From positions 1 to 34,104 of the forward strand of contig JASHVF010000394.1 of NCBI GenBank assembly GCA_030039615.1: a stretch of DNA of 34,104 bases, given 5' to 3'. A program made the position numbers and the translations under genes. The notes beneath the pieces were generated by a model. That model was not told the DNA's origin and did not search any database. It saw only the letters and a list, made by a program, of their open reading frames with translations. Source of the stretch: Gammaproteobacteria bacterium. GTDB lineage: Bacteria; Pseudomonadota; Gammaproteobacteria; Steroidobacterales; Steroidobacteraceae. How positions within the stretch are numbered: position 1 is the stretch's first letter; each line of letters opens with the position of its first letter. Positions 7,711-18,847 of the stretch are shown here, one piece after another.

Positions 7711-8841
7711 ATGGCCGCGACCGCTCCCCTGCCCGCCAACCCCCGCGTGATCGTCGCCCTCTCGGGCGGCGTCGACTCGGCCGTCGCGGCGCTCCTCCTC
7801 AAGGAGCAGGGGCTCGACGTGCAGGGGCTCTTCATGAGCAACTGGGAGGAGTCCGCGGACGACATCTGGTGCACCGCGGCGCAGGACTTTCAGGACGCGC
7901 GCGCGGTCGCCGCACGCCTCGGCATTCCTCTGCACCGCGTCAGCTTCGCCGCCGAGTACCGCGCACGCGTCTTCGAGCAGTTCCTGGCCGAGCACCGTGC
8001 CGGCCGCACCCCCAATCCCGACGTGCTGTGCAACCGCGAGATCAAGTTCGGCGCGGCGCTCGCCTACGCGCGGCGCCTCGGCGGCACGCGCCTCGCCACG
8101 GGTCACTATGCACGCCTCATCGAAGGCCCGGGCGGGGTCGAGCTGCACAAGGCGCAGGACGCCGGCAAGGACCAGAGCTACTTCCTGCACGCGGTCGCCG
8201 GCAGCGAGCTGGCCCAGGCGCTCATGCCGCTCGGCGGGCTGCAAAAGAGCGCGGTGCGCGAGCGCGCCCGGCGTGCCGGGTTGCCGGTGTTCGACAAGCC
8301 CGACAGCACCGGGATCTGCTTCATCGGCGAGCGCCCGTTCCGCGAGTTCCTCGAGCGTTACCTGCCGCGCGCTCCCGGCCCGGTCGAGTCGCCGGAGGGC
8401 GAGCGGCTCGGCACGCACCACGGGCTCGCCTTCTATACCCTCGGCCAGCGCGGCGGTCTCGGGCTCGGCGGACTGCACGGCCGGCCCGAGCAGCCCTGGT
8501 ACGTCGCGGCGAAGGACCCCGCGCGCAATGCACTCATCGTGGTGCAGGGGCACGACCATCCGCTCCTCGCGAGTACCGCCCTCACGACCGGCCCCTGGCA
8601 CTGGCTCGTGCCCCAGCCCGCGGCGGCGCTGCGCTGTACGGTCAAGGTGCGCTACCGCCAGGCGGACCAGCGCGCGCTGCTCACGCCGCGCGGTGACGGC
8701 AGCGTGCATCTCGGCTTCGCCGAGCCGCAGCGCGCCGTCACGCCGGGGCAGTACGCGGTCGCCTACGACGGCACGCTGTGCCTCGGAGGCGGGGTGATCG
8801 AGGCGGTGAGCCCGGCGCTGCCGCAGTCGGCCGCCGCCTGA
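7711..8841 (+). CDS. mnmA: tRNA-specific 2-thiouridylase MnmA
   Basis: ATP-dependent enzyme of 376 residues that places sulfur on U34 of tRNA-Lys, -Glu and -Gln, receiving it from a persulfide relay. The N-terminal PP-loop reads SGGVDS (18-23). The catalytic cysteines are in DVLCNREIKF (Cys107) and STGICFIGERPF (Cys203). Other landmarks are ATGHYARL (129-136), KDQSYFLH (153-160) and a C-terminal beta-barrel domain from about 290. Length equals the family norm (about 370). It is 55 nt downstream of the DUF7931-like gene and has its own -10-like hexamer. Confidence 0.97.
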   Translation: MAATAPLPANPRVIVALSGGVDSAVAALLLKEQGLDVQGLFMSNWEESADDIWCTAAQDFQDARAVAARLGIPLHRVSFAAEYRARVFEQFLAEHRAGRTPNPDVLCNREIKFGAALAYARRLGGTRLATGHYARLIEGPGGVELHKAQDAGKDQSYFLHAVAGSELAQALMPLGGLQKSAVRERARRAGLPVFDKPDSTGICFIGERPFREFLERYLPRAPGPVESPEGERLGTHHGLAFYTLGQRGGLGLGGLHGRPEQPWYVAAKDPARNALIVVQGHDHPLLASTALTTGPWHWLVPQPAAALRCTVKVRYRQADQRALLTPRGDGSVHLGFAEPQRAVTPGQYAVAYDGTLCLGGGVIEAVSPALPQSAAA

Positions 8842-8879
8842 TCCGGTGACGGCGGGCGGCACGCGCGCGCTGCGCCCGA

Positions 8880-8902
8880 TATAATTCCCGCACCCAGCGG
8901 AG
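8880..8902 (+). promoter_or_regulatory. acnA -10 box and ribosome binding site
   Basis: A perfect TATAAT at 8880-8885, followed by GGAG at 8899-8902, 6 nt before the ATG at 8909. The TATAAT stands out in otherwise G/C-only surroundings. No clear -35 sequence, so an activator or an alternative recognition mode is possible. Confidence 0.55.
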
Positions 8903-8908
8903 ACACTC

Positions 8909-13144
<4,236 letters not shown>

Positions 13145-13148
13145 CGGC

Positions 13149-13799
13149 CTGCCCGCGCTCGCGCTGTTCGATCTCGACGGGACCATCACCCGCCGCGATA
13201 CGCTCGCGGCCTATGTGCTCGGGTTCCTGCGCGGGCATCCGGCGCGCTTCCCCGGCGTGCTGCGCGTCTTACCCACCCTGACGCTCTTCGGCCTGCGCCG
13301 CGCCGACCGTGGCGATCTCAAGGCCGCCTTGATCACTGCCGCGCTCGGAGGCACCACGCGCGCCGAGCTCGCCGCCTGGACGGCGCACTTCGTGCCGCAT
13401 CTGGTTGCTCGCGGCGTGTGGCCGGACGCCCTCGCCTGCATCGCGCGCCACCGCGCCCAGGGCGACGCCCTGGTGCTGATGAGCGCCAGCGTCGATCTCT
13501 ACGTGCCGGCGATCGCTGGCGCGCTCGGCTTCGCCGAGACACTCTGCACGCCGCTCGTCTGGCGCGGTGAGCGCCTCGATGGCGCACTCGCCGGCGCCAA
13601 CCTGCGCGGCGCCGCCAAGGCGCGGGCCCTCAAGGAGCTGCGCACCCGCTATCCCGGCCACGCCATCACGGCCTACGGCAACGCGGTCAGCGACCTCGGC
13701 CACCTGTGCCTCGCCGACCACGGCGTTCTGGTAAACGGCAGCGCCCGCGCCCGCCGCGCCGCTGCTCACTTGGGGGTAGCCTGCCAGACCTGGCGTTAG
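13149..13799 (+). CDS. HAD-IB family phosphatase with apparent CTG start
   Basis: Hydrolase of the HAD superfamily, subfamily IB (SerB-like), about 216 residues. Motif I is LFDLDGTIT (nucleophile Asp in DLDGT, coded near 13167-13190), motif II is LMSAS, the motif III Lys is in RGAAKARAL, and motif IV is AYGNAVSDLGHL. The substrate is probably a small phosphomonoester; the exact one is unknown. No ATG, GTG or TTG lies in frame upstream of motif I as far back as about 13020 inside acnA. The first usual start, GTG 13215, would delete the catalytic nucleophile. CTG 13149, 4 nt after the acnA stop, gives a natural N-terminus (LPALALFDLDG) and suggests translation coupled to acnA. The start is the uncertain part. 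Confidence 0.8.
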   Translation: MPALALFDLDGTITRRDTLAAYVLGFLRGHPARFPGVLRVLPTLTLFGLRRADRGDLKAALITAALGGTTRAELAAWTAHFVPHLVARGVWPDALACIARHRAQGDALVLMSASVDLYVPAIAGALGFAETLCTPLVWRGERLDGALAGANLRGAAKARALKELRTRYPGHAITAYGNAVSDLGHLCLADHGVLVNGSARARRAAAHLGVACQTWR

Positions 13800-13831
13800 G
13801 CCGCAGCGCCCGAGCGCCGCACCGCTGCAAC

Positions 13832-13882
13832 AAAGATCATGCTCGCACGGTCTTATTCGGCAGAACCCGCACCATGATCTTT
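13832..13882. repeat. Long inverted repeat upstream of dipZ
   Basis: A perfect 10-bp inverted repeat, AAAGATCATG (13832-13841) and CATGATCTTT (13873-13882), spans 31 nt that can form a small inner stem (GGTCT with AGAACC, one bulge). It lies between the HAD gene stop and the dipZ ATG (13901) and is followed by one more T. The A-tract/T-tract flanks fit a bidirectional terminator or attenuator; the palindromic GATCAT core could also be a protein site. GATCAT recurs at the dipZ start codon. Confidence 0.55.
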
Positions 13883-13900
13883 TGCTCTCCGGCCAACTGA

Positions 13901-15691
13901 ATGATCATCGCCGTCCTCGCGTTCCTGGGTGGTGCGCTGACCATACTGAGTCCGTGCATCCTGCCGGTGGTGCCCTTCGTGCTGGCGCGCACCGAGCAGC
14001 CCTTCGTGCGCAGCACGCTGCCGCTGCTGCTCGGCATGGCCGCGACTTTCGCGGTCATCTCGACCCTTGCCGCGGTCGGCGGCGCGTGGGCCGTGCATCT
14101 CAACGAATACGGCCGCGCCGCGGCGCTGGTGCTGCTGGCGGTGAGCGGGCTCGCGCTGTTGTCGCGCAGCCTCGCCGATCGGCTCACCCGCCCGCTGGTC
14201 GCCCTGGGGTCGCGCCTGTCGGCGGGCGGCGATGCGCGCTCGGGCGTGCTCTCATCACTGCTGCTCGGCGTCGCCACGGGGTTCCTCTGGGCGCCGTGCG
14301 CCGGACCGATCCTCGCGCTCATCCTCACCGGGGCGGCGCTGCGTGGACCGAGCACCGCCACCACCCTGCTGCTCCTTTCCTATGCGCTCGGCGCGGTGAG
14401 CTCGCTGGCGCTGGTCGCAGCGGCGAGCACCCGGGTGATCGCCGCACTCAAGAGATCGTTCGCCGCCGGCGAGTGGCTGCGCCGCGCACTGGGGGCGCTC
14501 GTGCTGCTCGCGGTGCTGGCGATCGCGCTCGGCTGGGACACCGGTGTCCTGACACGCCTGTCGTTCGCTCGCACGCAGAATGTGGAGCAAGCGCTGGTGG
14601 CGCGCGTCGCGCCACACGCCGGCGCCATGTCGATGCAGGGCACCATGACCGGCGCCATGACCGGGACCATGACCATGACAGGCGCCATGACAGGCGCCGC
14701 CGCCAACGCCGGCAACCGGGCGCCGGGGGTCGAGGGCGAGCTGCCCACGCTCGAGGGCGCCGTCACCTGGCTCAACTCACCGCCGCTCACCCCGCAGATG
14801 CTGCGCGGCAAGGTGGTGGTGATCGACTTCTGGACTTACTCCTGTATCAACTGCCTGCGCGCGCTGCCGTACGTGAAGGACTGGTACGCGCGCTACCGCG
14901 ACCAGGGACTGGTCGTGATCGGGGTGCATGCGCCGGAGTTCGCCTTCGAGAAGGACGTCGCCAACGTCACCCGCGCGGTCCACGACCTCGGGATCACCTA
15001 CCCGGTCGCGCTCGATAACCACCTCGCCATCTGGCAGGCCTTCGACAATCAATACTGGCCGGCGCATTACTTCATCGACACCCAGGGCCGCATCCGCGGC
15101 CACCACTTCGGCGAGGGCGACTACGAGCAGTCCGAGCAGCTGCTGCGCACCCTGCTCGCCGAGGCCGGCGCCACGCGGCTGCCGCCCGCCGCCAACGCGA
15201 TCCGCGCCGCCGGCATCGAGGCGCCTCCCGACGAAGCCGACATCCAGTCGCCCGAGACCTACATCGGCTACCAGCGGGCCGACAATTTCGCCTCCGCGGG
15301 CGGCGTCGTGCCGGATGCGCCCCACGTGTACCAGGCCCCGCAGGCGCTCGCGCTCAACCAGTGGGGGCTCGCGGGCGGCTGGCGCGTCGAGGGCGAGCGC
15401 GCGGTTGCGACGGCGGCCGCGAGCTCCATCGTGTTCCGCTTCCGCGCCCGCGACCTGCACCTGGTGCTCGGGCCGGCAAGCCCGGCCAACGGCGTGCGCT
15501 TTCGCGTCACCGTGGATGGACACGCCCCCGGGGCCGATCACGGCGTCGACGTGCAGCCGGACGGGAGCGGCGCGGTCGGGGAACAGCGCCTCTACCAGCT
15601 GCTGCGCCAGAGCGGTCCGGTGGCGGAGCATACTTTCGCGATCGAGTTCCTCGATCCCGGCGTGCAGGCCTATTCGTTCACCTTCGGCTAG
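13901..15691 (+). CDS. dipZ: DipZ-type fusion: CcdA membrane domain plus thioredoxin-like domain
   Basis: Protein of 596 residues that should carry electrons from cytoplasmic thioredoxin across the inner membrane to extracytoplasmic thiols. Residues 1-212 form a CcdA-like six-helix core with conserved Cys19 (LSPCILPVVPF) and Cys133 (WAPCAGPI). A Met/Thr/Gly-rich linker follows (243-263). A TlpA/thioredoxin-like domain (about 285-420) has active-site motif SCINC (Cys315, Cys318). A C-terminal beta-rich domain (about 455-596) is as in Mycobacterium DipZ. The gene leads a tight unit with msrB (11 nt gap) and msrA, so delivery of reductant to the two methionine sulfoxide reductases is the likely job. 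No strong Shine-Dalgarno before ATG 13901. Confidence 0.92.
   Translation: MIIAVLAFLGGALTILSPCILPVVPFVLARTEQPFVRSTLPLLLGMAATFAVISTLAAVGGAWAVHLNEYGRAAALVLLAVSGLALLSRSLADRLTRPLVALGSRLSAGGDARSGVLSSLLLGVATGFLWAPCAGPILALILTGAALRGPSTATTLLLLSYALGAVSSLALVAAASTRVIAALKRSFAAGEWLRRALGALVLLAVLAIALGWDTGVLTRLSFARTQNVEQALVARVAPHAGAMSMQGTMTGAMTGTMTMTGAMTGAAANAGNRAPGVEGELPTLEGAVTWLNSPPLTPQMLRGKVVVIDFWTYSCINCLRALPYVKDWYARYRDQGLVVIGVHAPEFAFEKDVANVTRAVHDLGITYPVALDNHLAIWQAFDNQYWPAHYFIDTQGRIRGHHFGEGDYEQSEQLLRTLLAEAGATRLPPAANAIRAAGIEAPPDEADIQSPETYIGYQRADNFASAGGVVPDAPHVYQAPQALALNQWGLAGGWRVEGERAVATAAASSIVFRFRARDLHLVLGPASPANGVRFRVTVDGHAPGADHGVDVQPDGSGAVGEQRLYQLLRQSGPVAEHTFAIEFLDPGVQAYSFTFG
14627..14689 (+). repeat. Met-Thr-Gly-rich repeat in the DipZ linker
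   Basis: Degenerate tandem repeat of ATGACC-GGC-type units coding MTGA/MTGT-like steps. Seven of 21 residues (243-263) are Met. It sits between the last CcdA helix and the thioredoxin domain, presumably on the outer face. The repeats are imperfect at DNA level, so slippage-type length variation is possible. Confidence 0.8.
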
Positions 15692-15702
15692 GAAGTGAAG
15701 CC

Positions 15703-16278
15703 ATGCGACTCGAGCAACCCATCCGATGGTCCCGCCGCTCGCTGCTCACCGGTGCGCTGGCGCTCGGCACCCTGAGCGGGGCGCGTATCTACGCTGCGGC
15801 GCTGCTCTCCGGCCCGGCAGCAGCCAATACGGTGACCGTCGAGCTGTTCGGCCCCGACGGCAAGAGCAAGGGGACAGTGAGCGTCGCGCGCGTCGTCAAG
15901 AGCGACGCCGAGTGGCGCGCCCAGCTCTCGCCGCTCGCCTACGAAGTCACGCGCCACGAGGCTACCGAGCGGCCGTTCAGCGGCGCGCTCGATACCAACC
16001 ACGCGGACGGCCTGTACGCCTGCGTCTGCTGCGGCACGACTCTGTACGACTCCAGCACCAAGTTCGACTCCGGCACCGGCTGGCCGAGCTTTTACCGTGC
16101 TATCTCGCGCTACAACGTGGTCGAGGCCGCGGACCGCAGCCTCGGCATGGAGCGCACCGCGGTCTCCTGCAAGCGCTGCGCCGCGCATCTCGACCATGTG
16201 TTCGACGACGGCCCGAAGCCCACGGGACTGCGCTACTGCATGAACTCCGTGGCGCTCACTTTCGCGCCGCGCGCCTAG
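15703..16278 (+). CDS. msrB: Exported peptide-methionine (R)-S-oxide reductase MsrB
   Basis: Enzyme of 191 residues reducing R-methionine sulfoxide in proteins. The start at 15703 is supported by AGGAAG 8 nt upstream and by a twin-arginine signal: SRRSLLTG at 10-17, then a hydrophobic stretch ending in an Ala-rich cleavage site near 41. The mature domain has zinc cysteines CVCC (107/110) and CKRC (156/159), the motif FDSGTGWPSFY and catalytic Cys179 in RYCMNS. The Tat signal implies folding in the cytoplasm, possibly with zinc, before export. Placed between dipZ and msrA, it should draw electrons from the DipZ thioredoxin domain. No second recycling Cys is obvious near residue 120. Confidence 0.94.
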   Translation: MRLEQPIRWSRRSLLTGALALGTLSGARIYAAALLSGPAAANTVTVELFGPDGKSKGTVSVARVVKSDAEWRAQLSPLAYEVTRHEATERPFSGALDTNHADGLYACVCCGTTLYDSSTKFDSGTGWPSFYRAISRYNVVEAADRSLGMERTAVSCKRCAAHLDHVFDDGPKPTGLRYCMNSVALTFAPRA

Positions 16279-16304
16279 CGTTGCGCCCCGTTTTGGAGAA
16301 CTCC

Positions 16305-16997
16305 ATGTCAGTGAAGAAAGTCACCTGCGCGCGCCTCGCCGCCGCAACCCTCTCGGCAGTGCTCGCCTCGGTGGGTGCCTGCGGCGCCGAGGCGCCGGTG
16401 GCGATTCCCCCGCCGGCGCTCGACAGCCCCAGGGCAGCCGTCCATCTGCAGACCGCGGTGCTGGCCGGGGGCTGCTTCTGGGGCATGCAGGGAGTGTTCG
16501 AGCACGTGCGTGGCGTGCAGGACGTGCTGGCCGGCTACTCGGGCGGTGCCTACAGCACGGCCCACTACCAGGACGTCGGCACCGGCCAGACCGGTCACGC
16601 CGAGTCGGTGCAGATCGTCTTCGACCCGAGCGTGGTCAGCTACGGCAAGCTCCTGCAGATCTATTTCTCGGTGGCGCACGACCCGACGCAGCTCAACCGC
16701 CAGGGCCCGGACTCGGGCACCCAGTATCGCTCGTCCATCTTCTACGGCGACGACGATCAGCGTCACGTCGCCGAGAGCTATATCGCGCAGCTCAACAGCG
16801 ACAAGGTGTTCCGCGGACCGATCGTGACGCGCCTCGACGCCCTCAAGGCCTTCTACCGGGCCGAGGGCTATCACCAGGACTACTACCTCAAGAATCCCGA
16901 CGACGCCTACATCGTCTTCAACGACCTGCCCAAGATCGCAAGTCTCAAGGCGCTGTTCCCCGACTATTACCAGGACGCGCCGGTGCGGGCGCGCTGA
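16305..16997 (+). CDS. msrA: Exported peptide-methionine (S)-S-oxide reductase MsrA, probable lipoprotein
   Basis: Enzyme of 230 residues reducing S-methionine sulfoxide. GGAG stands 6-7 nt before ATG 16305. The N-terminus is a signal sequence with a lipobox-like VGAC at 23-26 (Cys26), suggesting a lipoprotein; plain Sec cleavage is the alternative. The catalytic motif is GGCFWGMQG (Cys57), followed by YSGG, GHAESVQIVFDP, HDPTQLNRQGPDSGTQYRS (substrate pocket) and YHQDYYLKNP. It is 26 nt after msrB. The three genes form an extracytoplasmic methionine repair unit. The gene ends 4 nt from the convergent kynA, with no terminator visible. Confidence 0.94.
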   Translation: MSVKKVTCARLAAATLSAVLASVGACGAEAPVAIPPPALDSPRAAVHLQTAVLAGGCFWGMQGVFEHVRGVQDVLAGYSGGAYSTAHYQDVGTGQTGHAESVQIVFDPSVVSYGKLLQIYFSVAHDPTQLNRQGPDSGTQYRSSIFYGDDDQRHVAESYIAQLNSDKVFRGPIVTRLDALKAFYRAEGYHQDYYLKNPDDAYIVFNDLPKIASLKALFPDYYQDAPVRAR

Positions 16998-17001
16998 AGG
17001 C

Positions 17002-17859
17002 TCACATCGACGTGCGGATCTGCCACAGCTCCGGGAAGAACTTGAGCTCGAGCGCCTTGGAGAGGTAGGAGACGCCGCCGGTGCCGCCGGTGCCGGGCTT
17101 GTAGCCGATGATGCGCTCCACCGTCTTCAGGTGATGGCAGCGCCACAGCTGGAAGTTGTGGTCGAGATCGACGAGCTTTTCCGCCAGCTCGTACAGATCC
17201 CAATCCTTGTCGGCGTTGTGATAGACGCCGAGCCAGGCGCCCGCGACCTGCTTGCTGGGTAGGTAGGGCTCGCGGAAGTCGCGCGACAGATACGGCTCCG
17301 GGATGTCGTAGCCGCGGCGGCTCAGGAGCCGCAGCACCTCGTCGTAGAGTGACGGCTCGGCGAGCGCCTGCTCGAGCGCCGCGTAGGCGGCCGGATCGCG
17401 CCTGTGCACCGCGAGCATCTCGGCGTTCTTGTTGCCGAACAGGAACTCGAGCATCCGGTACTGCAGCGACTGGAACCCGGAGGAGCGTCCGAGCGCGTTG
17501 CGGAACGCCGTGTACTCGAACGGCGTCAGGGTCGAGAGCACGTCCCACACCGAGATCAGCTGGCTCTGCGAGCGCGCGATGCGCGCCAGCATCTTGAGTG
17601 CCGGATCGAGGTCGTCGCGCCGTATGGATCCGAGCGCCGCGGTCAGCTCGTGCAGCATGAGCCGCATCCACAGCTCCGACACCTGGTGCACGATCACGAA
17701 CAGCATCTCGTTGTGCTCGCGCGTCAGCGGGTGCTGTGCGGCGAGCAGCTTGTCGAGGTGCAGATATTCCCCGTAGGAGAGCGAGCTGCCGAGATCCCAG
17801 TGCACCGCCTCGTCGGCGAGCTCGACGCGTCCCGGCCTGTCGGAGGGTCCGTTGCTCAT
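17002..17859 (-). CDS. kynA: Tryptophan 2,3-dioxygenase
   Basis: Haem enzyme of about 285 residues that opens the indole ring of L-tryptophan to N-formylkynurenine, first step of the kynurenine pathway. Hallmarks are LSYGEYLHLDKLL (27-39), EMLFVIVHQVSELW (51-64, active-site His58), and near the C-terminus LDHNFQLWRCHHLKTVERII with the haem-ligand His region and the GTGGTGG loop. The start is uncertain: ATG 17859, 17868 and an alternative at 17916 are in frame. I prefer 17859, which sits 7 nt after a TACCAT hexamer and starts close to the conserved domain. No other kynurenine genes are in the window. Confidence 0.95.
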   Translation of the reverse strand: MSNGPSDRPGRVELADEAVHWDLGSSLSYGEYLHLDKLLAAQHPLTREHNEMLFVIVHQVSELWMRLMLHELTAALGSIRRDDLDPALKMLARIARSQSQLISVWDVLSTLTPFEYTAFRNALGRSSGFQSLQYRMLEFLFGNKNAEMLAVHRRDPAAYAALEQALAEPSLYDEVLRLLSRRGYDIPEPYLSRDFREPYLPSKQVAGAWLGVYHNADKDWDLYELAEKLVDLDHNFQLWRCHHLKTVERIIGYKPGTGGTGGVSYLSKALELKFFPELWQIRTSM

Positions 17860-17866
17860 CGGGGGC

Positions 17867-17950
17867 ATGGTACACGTCGGCGGCCGCGCGGCAAGACAGC
17901 GCGCCTGTAACGCCACGCCTCAAGACGCCCGCGCCCCGATCCGTTAGGAT
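17867..17950. promoter_or_regulatory. Divergent promoter region kynA / ABC transporter
   Basis: Minus strand: TACCAT (17872-17867) ends 7 nt before the kynA ATG. Plus strand: TAGGAT (17945-17950) ends 9 nt before the GTG of the ABC ATPase gene. Neither start has a Shine-Dalgarno, so both messages may be leaderless or nearly so. No inverted repeat stands out. Confidence 0.35.
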
Positions 17951-17959
17951 CGCGCGACC

Positions 17960-18847
17960 GTGAGCACCCCCCTCCTCGAAGTCCGCAATCTGGTGAAGCA
18001 ATATCCGTCCGCCACGGCGGTCGACGGCGTCAGTTTCAGCGTCCCCGAGGGCATCTGCTTCGGACTGCTGGGACCGAACGGCGCCGGCAAGACCACCACG
18101 GTCGAGATCATGGAGGGGATCCTGCCGCCGACCGCAGGCGAGGTGCGCTACCGCGGCGAGCCCCTCGGCGCGCGGTTTCGCGAGGATGCCGGCATCCTCT
18201 TCCAGAAGACCGCGCTGCAGGACCACCTCACCGTGCGCCAGAGCGTCGCGCTGTTCCGCGGCCTCTACACCCACGGCCTGGACGTCGACGAGGTGCTGCG
18301 CGTCTGCGCGCTGGAGAAGCTCGCGCGGCGCGACGCCCGCAAGCTCTCCGGCGGCCAGCAGCAGCGGCTGCTGCTCGCGATCGCGCTGGTGAACGACCCG
18401 GCGGTGCTGTTCCTCGATGAGCCGACCACCGGCCTCGATCCGCAGGCGCGGCGCAATTTCTGGGAGCTGGTCGAGTCCATCAAGGCGCGCCGCAAGACCA
18501 TCATCCTCACCACGCACTACATGGAGGAGGCCGAGCTGCTGTGCGACGAGATCGCCATCATGGACCGCGGCCGGATCGTCGCGCAGGGACCGCCGCACCG
18601 GCTGCTGCGCGAGCATTTCGCCGAAGTGCTGCTCGAGCTGCCGCGCGCCGAGTTCCCCGAGGCGGCGCGCGCCCTGCCGCTGCAGCTGATCGACTCGCGT
18701 GACCGCGTCGAGATCACCACCCACGACCTGGAAGCCACGCTGCGCACGCTGCTCGAGGCGCACGTGCCGCTCACCAACCTGCGGGTGCGGCCGCCGAACC
18801 TCGAGGACCTGTTCCTCGAGCTGACCGGCAAGGAGCTGCGACCGTGA
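17960..18847 (+). CDS. ABC transporter ATP-binding protein
   Basis: ATPase of 295 residues of the drug/antibiotic/ABC-2 exporter type (CcmA/NodI-like). Walker A is GPNGAGKTT (38-46), the signature LSGGQQQR (129-136), Walker B VLFLDEPTTGLD (149-160), and the H-loop is in LTTHYMEEA. The C-terminal 80 residues carry the extra domain usual for ABC-2 exporters. It starts with GTG and overlaps the permease gene by 4 nt (GTGA), so the two proteins form one transporter. The substrate cannot be told from the sequence. Confidence 0.93.
   Translation: MSTPLLEVRNLVKQYPSATAVDGVSFSVPEGICFGLLGPNGAGKTTTVEIMEGILPPTAGEVRYRGEPLGARFREDAGILFQKTALQDHLTVRQSVALFRGLYTHGLDVDEVLRVCALEKLARRDARKLSGGQQQRLLLAIALVNDPAVLFLDEPTTGLDPQARRNFWELVESIKARRKTIILTTHYMEEAELLCDEIAIMDRGRIVAQGPPHRLLREHFAEVLLELPRAEFPEAARALPLQLIDSRDRVEITTHDLEATLRTLLEAHVPLTNLRVRPPNLEDLFLELTGKELRP

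Noticed and set aside
14629..14703. CRISPR or satellite-like array
   Set aside because: The ATGACC-type repeats are short, in frame with dipZ and have no unique spacers; they are a coding Met-Thr-Gly linker.
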